DNA of 8,495 nt from positions 1-8,495 of the forward strand of contig CBDUQN010000114.1 of assembly GCA_965369375.1 (NCBI GenBank). Direction: 5' to 3'. Position numbers and translations under genes: made by a program. The stretch's first letter is position 1; every line of letters starts with the position of its first letter. This DNA comes from CBDUQN01 sp965369375. Its GTDB lineage: Bacteria > Krumholzibacteriota > Krumholzibacteriia > Krumholzibacteriales > Krumholzibacteriaceae. A model generated the notes under the pieces. The model was given only the letters and a program-made list of their open reading frames with translations, was not told the origin of the DNA and ran no database searches. Positions 1 to 7,023 of this stretch are shown here, piece after piece.

Positions 1-54
1 AATCGTACCTACATTCACATGCGGCTTCGTCCTCTCAAATTTCGCCTTCACCAT
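1..54 (-). CDS. tuf: Translation elongation factor Tu (5' end only)
   Basis: The reverse strand from 54 encodes 18 residues, MVKAKFERTKPHVNVGTI, the invariant N-terminus of EF-Tu just before its first GTP-binding loop. EF-Tu is the GTPase that carries aminoacyl-tRNA to the ribosome. The gene runs off the window edge, so only the start can be judged. The start is well supported: a strong Shine-Dalgarno, TAAGGAGG, lies about 10 nt upstream of the ATG. Residue 2 is Val where Ala is commonest. It sits 33 nt downstream of tRNA-Thr(GGT), the position of tufB in the E. coli thrU-tyrU-glyT-thrT-tufB operon, so it is probably co-transcribed with the tRNAs. Whether the genome has a second tuf copy cannot be seen here. 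Confidence 0.95.
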   Translation of the reverse strand, partial: MVKAKFERTKPHVNVGTI

Positions 55-87
55 GTGAAAAGAACCTCCTTATTCCAAGGTTTCTTA

Positions 88-160
88 AGCCCACGACCGG
101 ACTTGAACCGGTGACCTCTTCCTTACCAAGGAAGTGCTCCACCTGCTGAGCTACGTGGGC
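88..160 (-). tRNA. tRNA-Thr(GGT)
   Basis: A full cloverleaf can be drawn on the reverse strand. The 7-bp acceptor stem is GCCCACG/CGTGGGC, the D arm is GCTC/GAGC, the anticodon stem is CTTCC/GGAAG, and the loop is TTGGTAA, giving anticodon GGT (reads ACC/ACU). The T arm has the loop TTCAAGT, and the discriminator base is T. The bases after the discriminator are TAAG, so CCA is not encoded and must be added after transcription, unlike the three other tRNAs here. It is the last tRNA before tuf, equivalent in position to E. coli thrT. Confidence 0.97.
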
Positions 161-181
161 GACATTCCTTTTTTCCAGCTC

Positions 182-257
182 TGGAGCGGGAAACGGGATT
201 CGAACCCGCGACCCTCAGCTTGGAAGGCTGATGCTCTACCATCTGAGCTATTCCCGC
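182..257 (-). tRNA. tRNA-Gly(TCC)
   Basis: The reverse-strand cloverleaf has acceptor stem GCGGGAA/TTCCCGC, anticodon stem TCAGC/GCTGA and loop CTTCCAA, giving anticodon TCC (reads GGA/GGG). The T loop is TTCGAAT, the discriminator is T, and CCA is encoded at 182–184. It is the third tRNA of the operon, equivalent in position to E. coli glyT, 21 nt upstream of tRNA-Thr(GGT). Confidence 0.97.
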
Positions 258-309
258 TCCCGCACCGGAAAAAGACGCCTTCCGTCGCACCTTTCCCCGG
301 GCCATTGAA

Positions 310-394
310 TGGTGGGGAGGGGAGGATTCGAACCTCCGAAGGCTTAGCCGACAGATTTACAGTCTGTTCCCTTTGACCGCTCGGGAACCTCCCC
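310..394 (-). tRNA. tRNA-Tyr(GTA)
   Basis: This is a class II tRNA on the reverse strand. The acceptor stem is GGGGAGG/CCTCCCC, the anticodon stem is ACAGA/TCTGT, and the loop CTGTAAA gives anticodon GTA. A long variable arm around CGGCTAAGCC precedes a GGAGG/CCTCC T stem. The discriminator is A, and CCA is encoded at 310–312. It is equivalent in position to E. coli tyrU. The gap to the preceding tRNA-Thr(TGT) is 138 nt, much longer than the other spacers. I see no further tRNA or convincing promoter in that gap. Confidence 0.97.
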
Positions 395-532
395 GAAAAT
401 CTACTAAACGGCAGCGCCCGTAAAGGCCGATAAAAAGATACAAACTCCCCCATAGCCCGTTTAAGAAATTCGGATTTTTCAGAAACAGGTGAACGGAATT
501 TATCCCCGGCCTTATAAAAGCTATTTAGCGAA

Positions 533-608
533 TGGAGCTGGCGAAGGGAATTGAACCCCCAACCTACTGATTACAAATCAGTTGCTCTACCAGTTGAGCT
601 ACGCCAGC
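533..608 (-). tRNA. tRNA-Thr(TGT)
   Basis: The reverse-strand cloverleaf has acceptor stem GCTGGCG/CGCCAGC, anticodon stem ACTGA/TCAGT and loop TTTGTAA, giving anticodon TGT (reads ACA/ACG). The T stem, GGGGG against CCCTT, contains two G-U wobbles. The discriminator is T and CCA is encoded at 533–535. It is the first gene of the operon, equivalent in position to E. coli thrU, about 33 nt downstream of the predicted transcription start. Confidence 0.97.
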
Positions 609-648
609 CCGGGGCGTGATTTCCCCAGTTATCTTTTTCGAGCGATAT

Positions 649-677
649 ATAATACGTTTAAGCAAAACTCCTGTCAA
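649..677 (-). promoter_or_regulatory. Sigma-70-type promoter of the tRNA–tuf operon
   Basis: On the reverse strand TTGACA (672–677) is followed by exactly 17 bp and then TATTAT (649–654). This is near consensus. A T-rich tract just upstream of the -35 box (678–690) resembles an UP element, as expected for a strong stable-RNA promoter. The predicted start is near 642, giving a short leader before tRNA-Thr(TGT). Confidence 0.85.
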
Positions 678-833
678 GAAAAAAATAACGCGATTTCTTT
701 ACCGGTGATTTGCCTCCTTTTCTGCGCTTCCGGTCCGCCGCCGCGACGATCCCGCCGATGTTATGTTTGCCTTCTTCATAGGGAAATATCCCGTTATTGC
801 CCGAATTGTCATTTTTTCACGGGAAAATGCTTA

Positions 834-862
834 TTGTTGATAAATTTTCATTTATTTAGGAT
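834..862 (+). promoter_or_regulatory. Putative upstream promoter of the exosortase operon
   Basis: TTGTTG (834–839), a 17-bp AT-rich spacer, then TAGGAT (857–862). The -35 box matches consensus at four of six positions. The -10 box is identical to that of the better promoter 56 bp downstream, so the two may work in tandem. On its own this is a weak call, because the region is AT-rich. The rest of the divergent intergenic space (678–833) shows no gene or clear operator. Confidence 0.35.
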
Positions 863-889
863 AAAAGCGGTTCTGGCTTGAATTTCCCC

Positions 890-918
890 TTGACGTGCTA
901 TCCGTTTTGTGGTAGGAT
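890..918 (+). promoter_or_regulatory. Sigma-70-type promoter of the exosortase operon
   Basis: TTGACG (890–895), a 17-bp spacer, and TAGGAT (913–918). This is the best promoter match on this strand upstream of the secreted-protein gene. It predicts a transcript start near 925 and so a leader of about 320 nt. I looked for a sigma-54 -24/-12 pair, which drives some exosortase-linked genes elsewhere, and found none with correct spacing. Confidence 0.65.
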
Positions 919-924
919 TTGAGC

Positions 925-1243
925 CTCGGCAGAACTCCTTAAGGCCCAAGGAGATCGGCCGGCGTTACTTACCTCGCGTAGGTAAAATTATGAAAGGGAA
1001 GGAAACCCAAAAAGAGGTTGAAGGGTAATGTTATCCTTATGCCTCTTACCCGGTTTCCCAACGACACCCGGGCCTGGGTTGACCCATTAGGAAAGGGGGG
1101 AGCGATAAAACCGGTAAATCCACGGGAACCTATAAACCCATTAACCCTGATGACGAATGGCCGGTTGATGCTAAACCGGAAGAGAGAATTCGCATCAGCC
1201 CATAAATCAACGATAGTCCTTTGTTCTACAGAGGAGAAAGTAA
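925..1243 (+). promoter_or_regulatory. Long structured 5' leader, no confirmed gene
   Basis: About 320 nt separate the likely transcription start from the ATG at 1244. Base pairing visible by eye gives a run of hairpins: 935–953 (CTCCTT/AAGGAG), 969–985 (TTACCT/AGGTAA), a large compound hairpin at 1001–1058, 1075–1086 (TGGGT/ACCCA) and 1161–1179 (CCGGTT/AACCGG). None is followed by a T-run, so they are not ordinary terminators. The leader does not match any riboswitch I can recognise; GEMM/c-di-GMP landmarks were looked for and not seen. One reading frame carries a 12-codon ATG-started mini-ORF (990–1028) and, in the same frame, a coding-like stretch (1083–1205) with no standard start codon. 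Confidence 0.45.
1001..1058 (+). other. Long compound hairpin in the leader
   Basis: Three nested stems are visible. The outer one pairs GGAAACC (1001–1007) with GGTTTCC (1052–1058), the middle one AAGAGG (1012–1017) with CCTCTT (1042–1047), and the inner one AAGGGTAA (1021–1028) with TTATCCTT (1031–1038) with one G-U pair. They are separated by symmetric internal loops of 4x4 and 3x3 nt. Some 21 pairs over 58 nt make a stable RNA fold likely. The stop codon of the 12-codon mini-ORF (1026–1028) lies at the hairpin tip. Confidence 0.6.
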
Positions 1244-2179
1244 ATGTTGAAGAAATTCTTCTTGTTCGCAGCGATTATGGTGTTCGCAACAGCGGCATCA
1301 GCGCAGTGTGATAACTTTACCAAAGACGGGGATCCGGGATTCTTCTATGGATTCCCCTCTTCTACAATTGACATCTTCGCGGGCCAGACGATTTGCTACG
1401 AGCTGGCTCCCACCAACTTCGGATTCGTCTCTGGAACCTGTACGGACACGGACACCTTCTGTGTTCATGCCGTATCCGCGCAGGGCTGGGCAATCACAGG
1501 TCCCGATCTCGATCTGTGCTTCATACTCGATTCCGGGTACCTGACGGGCGTTGACGTCTGTATAACGGCGCCATGCGATGTCAGTATTTGCGACTACGAC
1601 ACCATTTATGCGGTGATGGCGTACTGCGACGATACGCTCGCCTGCAGGCCCGAGTGCGGCGACTGTGAGGATCCGAACTGGTACGGCGATCCTCCGGGTC
1701 CGTACTACTCCAACGACACGCTGTATCTGCATGTCGTGGCGTCCCCGCCTGCGCTCTACATCGTACAGGACAGCCTCTACGAGGTCTCCTTCGGTCAGAC
1801 GGCTGCGTATGTACCGTTTGACATCTGCAATGGCGATCCGTGCGCGCCGCCGACGCAGTACGGCTACACGATCACGAGCACCGGCTCCATTCCCGGTGCC
1901 CAGCAGGGCGTGTTGATCAACGTTGCCGGTGGCGAGTGTGAGCAGGTCTACTGGATCGGTAATGCCGGTGCGACAGCTCCATGCACGTATGAGACCCTGA
2001 CGATCATTGCGTGGTCGACGGCTCCGCCGATTGCGTACGATACCTGTGTACAGCTCGTACATGTTATCGAGCGCAAGAGTGTGCCTCTCTTTACGGCTCC
2101 CGTCGTGACGATCCTGGTACTCGCCATGATCCTCTCCGCTGCCGTGTTCATGAGAAGGCGCGCTGTGAACAAGATGTAA
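1244..2179 (+). CDS. Secreted Cys-rich protein, likely exosortase substrate
   Basis: This 311-residue protein is built for export and surface processing. Residues 1–20 form a signal peptide (KK, hydrophobic core, ASA) with a predicted signal peptidase I cut before Gln21; there is no lipobox. Residues about 44–166 and 176–275 look like two diverged copies of an Ig-like beta-sandwich: both open with a GQT...Y strand, contain a TAPC motif, and close with a T-rich strand and a D-T-L/C...L-H-V strand. The first copy has a Cys-rich insert (128–155). There are 17 Cys in all, which suggests disulfides outside the cytoplasm. The tail has VPLFTAP (280–286), a hydrophobic helix (287–303) and RRR (304–306), the layout of exosortase sorting signals. 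GAGGAG lies 7 nt before the ATG. The next gene encodes an exosortase 33 nt away. The family and ligand are unknown to me. Confidence 0.88.
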   Translation: MLKKFFLFAAIMVFATAASAQCDNFTKDGDPGFFYGFPSSTIDIFAGQTICYELAPTNFGFVSGTCTDTDTFCVHAVSAQGWAITGPDLDLCFILDSGYLTGVDVCITAPCDVSICDYDTIYAVMAYCDDTLACRPECGDCEDPNWYGDPPGPYYSNDTLYLHVVASPPALYIVQDSLYEVSFGQTAAYVPFDICNGDPCAPPTQYGYTITSTGSIPGAQQGVLINVAGGECEQVYWIGNAGATAPCTYETLTIIAWSTAPPIAYDTCVQLVHVIERKSVPLFTAPVVTILVLAMILSAAVFMRRRAVNKM

Positions 2180-2212
2180 CGAACGGACGTGAGGTTTTTT
2201 AAGAGAATTTAA

Positions 2213-2797
2213 TTGGGCCAAGGAAAGAAGCCAGAAGGTAAAGACAGCAGTAAGAGGAGTAACGGAGGCTTCCGAAAGGAATTCTTCCTCTTTCTCGTTC
2301 TCTTCTTTATCCTCTGGCTTTTTTCCTATTTATTGACGAAGCGGTTTCCCGAAGTCGTCATCTTCTTCCAGAAGATCGTCGCCCACGAGGTCGTCTACTG
2401 TTTAAAACTCATCGGGTACAAGGTCAGGTGGATGAGCGCCCATGGATTCGCCTTTCGCGCAGGCCACGGGGGAGGGCAGATCGAGGTGATCCCCGAGTGT
2501 ACGGGGATCTACACGACGATCATCTACTTCTCCATCATCGGCGCCTACCCCGCGCGCGTTAAAGAGAAACTGATCGGTCTCCTTATCGGCATCCCCGCAA
2601 TTCACATTCTCAACATGGCCCGAATGGTCTTTATCACGATCATTCTCGGACACAGCTCGAAGCTCTTCCGCTTCTTTCACGGATACCTCTGGCAGGTCGT
2701 CTTCGTCATTTTCATGTTGCTGCTGATCATTCTCTGGATGGGCAAGATCGTAAAAGGGGACAGGAGCGTTTCATTGCCGGCGGAGGAAACAGCATGA
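2213..2797 (+). CDS. Exosortase/archaeosortase family protein (short, XrtH-like)
   Basis: This 194-residue inner-membrane protein is predicted to process the sorting tail of exported proteins and probably transfer them to an anchor. The family's catalytic residues are visible: Cys96 in ECTGI, Arg137 in NMAR and His156 in FFHGYLWQ, each in or beside a hydrophobic helix. Membrane segments lie near 23–42, 98–111, 119–144 and 159–178, after a basic cytoplasmic N-terminus. The small size, with no extra N-terminal helices or C-terminal EpsI-like domain, is closest to exosortase H, whose targets carry IPTLxxWG tails; the subclass is inferred. The start must be TTG: an in-frame stop (2210–2212) directly precedes it and no ATG or GTG precedes the first helix. 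Its Shine-Dalgarno (AAGAG) is weak, so expression may be low relative to the upstream substrate. Confidence 0.9.
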   Translation: MGQGKKPEGKDSSKRSNGGFRKEFFLFLVLFFILWLFSYLLTKRFPEVVIFFQKIVAHEVVYCLKLIGYKVRWMSAHGFAFRAGHGGGQIEVIPECTGIYTTIIYFSIIGAYPARVKEKLIGLLIGIPAIHILNMARMVFITIILGHSSKLFRFFHGYLWQVVFVIFMLLLIILWMGKIVKGDRSVSLPAEETA

Positions 2798-3261
2798 GAG
2801 GATTCAGGGATGTCCTGTTCTTTCTGCTCCGGTTCATCGCCGTCTCCGTAATTCTGTATCTGATCTACACAAAATGGGGGATCTACTACATGAAGCTCGT
2901 CGCCTACGGATCGAAACCGCTCCTCTCGCTCTTCGGCTACGAGATGATCCTCGAGCGTGCTCTGAAAATTACAGAGCAGATTTCGCTGAACCCCCTCGTC
3001 TACCTCTCACTCGTCTCGGCGGTCGGCGGTGTCGCACTTGCCCGCAGGCTCAAGGCCGCCGCCTGGGGCATCGTCATCCTGACACTTGCCAACATTGCAA
3101 CCGTATTCCTGGCTTTCATGAGTTACTATCGCGAGAGTGAAGAGCTCTGGTCGGGCACCGAATTCCTCCACCTCACCATCAACTTCTTCCTGCCGCTTCT
3201 GCTCTGGATCATCTTCATGCCGGTCGGAGATATATTCTCGATCAGGGCGAAGAGGCAATAA
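2794..3261 (+). CDS. Four-helix membrane protein, probable exosortase partner
   Basis: I do not recognise a named family for this 155-residue integral membrane protein. Hydrophobic segments are at about 7–25, 67–83, 88–108 and 124–143, with a short amphipathic stretch (36–60) between the first two and a basic C-terminus (RAKRQ) expected in the cytoplasm. No enzyme motif or conserved Cys is visible; there is no Cys at all. Its ATG overlaps the stop of the exosortase gene (ATGA), with GGAGG upstream, so translation is probably coupled and the amounts matched. Short exosortases elsewhere are often followed by a small membrane protein of unknown role. By context this one may help position the substrate or stabilise the exosortase. 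That role is inferred from position only. Confidence 0.8.
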   Translation: MRGFRDVLFFLLRFIAVSVILYLIYTKWGIYYMKLVAYGSKPLLSLFGYEMILERALKITEQISLNPLVYLSLVSAVGGVALARRLKAAAWGIVILTLANIATVFLAFMSYYRESEELWSGTEFLHLTINFFLPLLLWIIFMPVGDIFSIRAKRQ

Positions 3262-3313
3262 TACCTGAATATAGGGTGACCTTTTTTACGGGATCGAAGT
3301 GGCGTGCTGATCT

Positions 3314-4750
<1,437 letters not shown>

Positions 4751-4754
4751 GGTG

Positions 4755-5816
4755 TTACACGAGCTCCTTTACTTTCCTGCCGTTTAAACTCTTTATGACC
4801 TCGGCGACGAGCTTGACCGCGTTGTCGAAGTCTTTGCGGTGTATGATGCCGGCGGCGCTGTGTATATAGCGGGTCGGCACGGCGATCACGAGGGTCGGAA
4901 CGCCTATCTCATTGAGGTGAACCTTTCCGCCGTCCGTTCCCCCGAACGGCACCGCGCTGTAGTGATACGGAATTTTTTTCTCTTCCGCCACGGATACGAC
5001 ATGATCGCGAAGCTTCGCATTGGGAATGAGCGTCGCGTCGTACACACAGATCGAAACGCCCTCTCCGAGTTTCTCCTCGCTTCCGTCGGGCGAGCCGGGG
5101 ATATCCTGGGCGATGCTGACCTCGAGAACGAAACAGACGTCGGGATTCACATGATGCCCGCTCGTGACCGCGCCCCTGATGCCCACCTCTTCCTGCACCG
5201 TCCCGACACCGTAGACGGTGTTCGGCAGCCGGGCTTTCGACAGGCGCCTGAGAACCTCGACGACCAATGCGCATCCAACCCGATCGTCCCACGCCTTCGC
5301 CATGTAGACCTTGCCCCCCTTGAGCGCGGTGAAGGGAAAAACGGGCACTACCGGATCACCCGGCTTTATACCGAGACTGCCGGGCTTCTTCTTGCCTGTA
5401 AGCCCCACGTCTATATATAGATCCTTGAGCTTGTACGGACCCTTGCGTTCGCTCTCATCCATATGGAACGGGCTCTTCGAGGCGATAACTCCCGGTATAT
5501 CGCCCCGCGAAGACCGTATCTTCACGGGCAGCCCGATCATTCGCGGCGGCCACCAGCCGCCGAGCGTGTTGAACTTGATAAAGTTACTGCTGAAATGCGA
5601 AACCATGAATCCTATCTCATCCATATGCGCGGTGAGCATCACTTTGGGACCCTGCCGCTCACCCCCCAGCTTCGCGATAAAAGAGCCGAGACGGTCCCGT
5701 TCGACCTCGGCGATCGATTTCAGGTGCCGGTTCATGAGCCCGAACACTTCATCCTCGAACCCCGGCACGGCAAACGCCTCGGTGAATTCCTTCAACAAGC
5801 TTTCGATTCGATCCAT
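4755..5816 (-). CDS. M42-family metallo-aminopeptidase
   Basis: At 353 residues this fits the M42 family (FrvX/YsdC/TET-type, once annotated as endoglucanase), cytosolic enzymes that trim N-terminal residues from peptides and often form large tetrahedral assemblies. The two-metal site is recognisable: His64 in TAHMDE, Asp177 in AWDDR, catalytic Glu209 and metal-binding Glu210 in QEEVG, Glu232 in VLEVS, and His319 in YIHS. Position 232 is Glu where many relatives have Asp. FGGTDGG (291–297), typical of the family, is present. Residues about 70–165 form the inserted dimerisation domain. The ATG at 5816 has GAGGAG 6 nt upstream. It is followed at 4 nt by cysS, so the pair is probably one transcript. 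Substrate preference (acidic, neutral or basic residues) cannot be read from the sequence. Confidence 0.92.
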   Translation of the reverse strand: MDRIESLLKEFTEAFAVPGFEDEVFGLMNRHLKSIAEVERDRLGSFIAKLGGERQGPKVMLTAHMDEIGFMVSHFSSNFIKFNTLGGWWPPRMIGLPVKIRSSRGDIPGVIASKSPFHMDESERKGPYKLKDLYIDVGLTGKKKPGSLGIKPGDPVVPVFPFTALKGGKVYMAKAWDDRVGCALVVEVLRRLSKARLPNTVYGVGTVQEEVGIRGAVTSGHHVNPDVCFVLEVSIAQDIPGSPDGSEEKLGEGVSICVYDATLIPNAKLRDHVVSVAEEKKIPYHYSAVPFGGTDGGKVHLNEIGVPTLVIAVPTRYIHSAAGIIHRKDFDNAVKLVAEVIKSLNGRKVKELV

Positions 5817-5917
5817 GGCACGCTCCTCGATATAAAATTCATGCGGCGCTATAACGGTTTTTCCCGGGCAATACGCATTCAGTGTTTATGTGTCTCCGGT
5901 AAAACGTAATTAGATAC

Positions 5918-5935
5918 CCACGGGCAAGCCCGTGG
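5918..5935. repeat. Perfect 18-bp palindrome, REP-like
   Basis: CCACGGGC, AA, GCCCGTGG: an 8-bp perfect inverted repeat with a 2-nt centre. It lies alone in the 138-nt gap between ddl and the peptidase gene. No T-run follows on either strand, so it is not a standard intrinsic terminator. Its shape and intergenic position fit a REP (repetitive extragenic palindrome) element of the kind moved by REP-associated tyrosine transposases, but a single copy in the window cannot show repetition. Confidence 0.55.
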
Positions 5936-5961
5936 AACTCTGCACTGCGGGTTATTAGAAT

Positions 5962-7023
5962 TTACCGTTCTCCTGATAAAAATGACCGGCGCTCATTTCG
6001 CGCTCTTAGTTTTTTCCCCCGCTCGAGGGCCATCATACAGATCCGCTCGACGAGCTCATCAAAGGATATTCCCGCTTTTTCCGCCGCCATCGGAACAAGA
6101 CTGAGCGCCGTCATCCCCGGCAGGGTATTCACCTCGAGACAATATGGTTCGCCCTCATCGCTCAGGCGAAGATCGACCCTGGCATAATCGCGGCAGAGAA
6201 GCGTCCGGTAGGCGAGAACCGATTCGCGCCTGATACGATCGGCGGTCACTTCATCTATCTCGGCCGGAACGACGTACCGGCTCGTTCCCTTCGTGTATTT
6301 TCTCTTGTAATCGTAAAAGCCACCTTGCGGAACGACCTCGACGAGAGGAAGCGCCTCACCATCGAGTATCGCCGTCGTGATCTCTCTGCCCGCTATGAAC
6401 CGCTCCACGATGAGCTCGCGATCGTACGCCGATCCCCTCTCGAGCGCCTCGCCGACCCGTGAAGGCTCGCCCACGAACGAAAAACCCACGCTCGATCCCT
6501 GGCAGTTCGGCTTGATGGCGACGGGGTAACCGAGACGCTGTTCGATCTCTTCACTCAGCCATGCGGGATCTGTTTCGGGGGCCGATTGAATCAGCATATG
6601 CGGCGCCGTCTGCACGCCCGCCTCTCTGAAGAGGGCCTTCGATCGGTCCTTGTTCATGGCGAGCGCGCTGCCGAGAATGCCCGTGCCGACGTACGGGACA
6701 CCGACCGTTTCGAGCAGGGCCTGGACGGTGCCGTCCTCCCCCGCCCCTCCGTGAAGGGCGATGAAGACGACGTCCGCCCCGAGGATCTCCCCGCGCGTGA
6801 GCCATTCGAGCGAAAGTTCGAGCGGAACATGGGGGATCTCTTCCGGCGGCTTCTCGCCGATGCCGCCGATTCCCGCTTCGACCCGTGCTCCCGGCGGGCG
6901 GGCGGGATCGACAGCGCAAACCTCGTGCCCTCTCTTGCGCAGCGCTTCGATGATCCCTCTCCCGCTCGCGAGGGAAACATCCCGCTCCGGAGAATCTCCT
7001 CCAAGCACTACTGCAATCTTCAT
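5962..7023 (-). CDS. ddl: D-alanine–D-alanine ligase
   Basis: The 353-residue ATP-grasp enzyme joins two D-alanines for the peptidoglycan stem peptide. Visible landmarks are GGDSPERDVSL (8–18, with Glu13), HGGAGEDG (91–98), KPNCQGSSVG (171–180, with the serine pair), the omega-loop tyrosines in FYDYKRKY (236–243) and EVNTLPGM (297–304), which binds Mg-ATP. The Glu–Ser–Tyr set and the Tyr-type loop point to D-Ala–D-Ala rather than the D-Ala–D-lactate product of VanA-type ligases. A TTG at 7041 would add six residues (MREGGR), but the ATG at 7023 fits the family N-terminus (MKIAVVLGG), has a purine-rich GGGAGG upstream, and overlaps the gltX stop as ATGA. I chose that start. The tail past about 335 (RGKKLRARNERR) is basic and poorly conserved. 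Confidence 0.96.
   Translation of the reverse strand: MKIAVVLGGDSPERDVSLASGRGIIEALRKRGHEVCAVDPARPPGARVEAGIGGIGEKPPEEIPHVPLELSLEWLTRGEILGADVVFIALHGGAGEDGTVQALLETVGVPYVGTGILGSALAMNKDRSKALFREAGVQTAPHMLIQSAPETDPAWLSEEIEQRLGYPVAIKPNCQGSSVGFSFVGEPSRVGEALERGSAYDRELIVERFIAGREITTAILDGEALPLVEVVPQGGFYDYKRKYTKGTSRYVVPAEIDEVTADRIRRESVLAYRTLLCRDYARVDLRLSDEGEPYCLEVNTLPGMTALSLVPMAAEKAGISFDELVERICMMALERGKKLRARNERRSFLSGER

Noticed and set aside
395..532. A fifth tRNA or internal promoter in the long spacer between tRNA-Thr(TGT) and tRNA-Tyr
   Set aside because: No acceptor/T-arm pairing (GGTTCGA-type) and no -35/-10 pair with acceptable spacing were seen.
925..1060. c-di-GMP (GEMM) or other known riboswitch in the leader
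   Set aside because: The conserved GEMM landmarks and tetraloop receptor were not found, and no other class I know matches.
1298..2221. A 307-codon open frame on the reverse strand opposite the secreted-protein gene
   Set aside because: Its product is Arg/Val-rich with no domain, it has no signal peptide or sensible start context, and it is explained by the codon pattern of the real gene on the plus strand.
3262..3313. Possible terminator with a T6 run (3282–3287) between the convergent operons
   Set aside because: Only a 3-bp stem (GGT/ACC) precedes the T-run, so no credible hairpin is formed.
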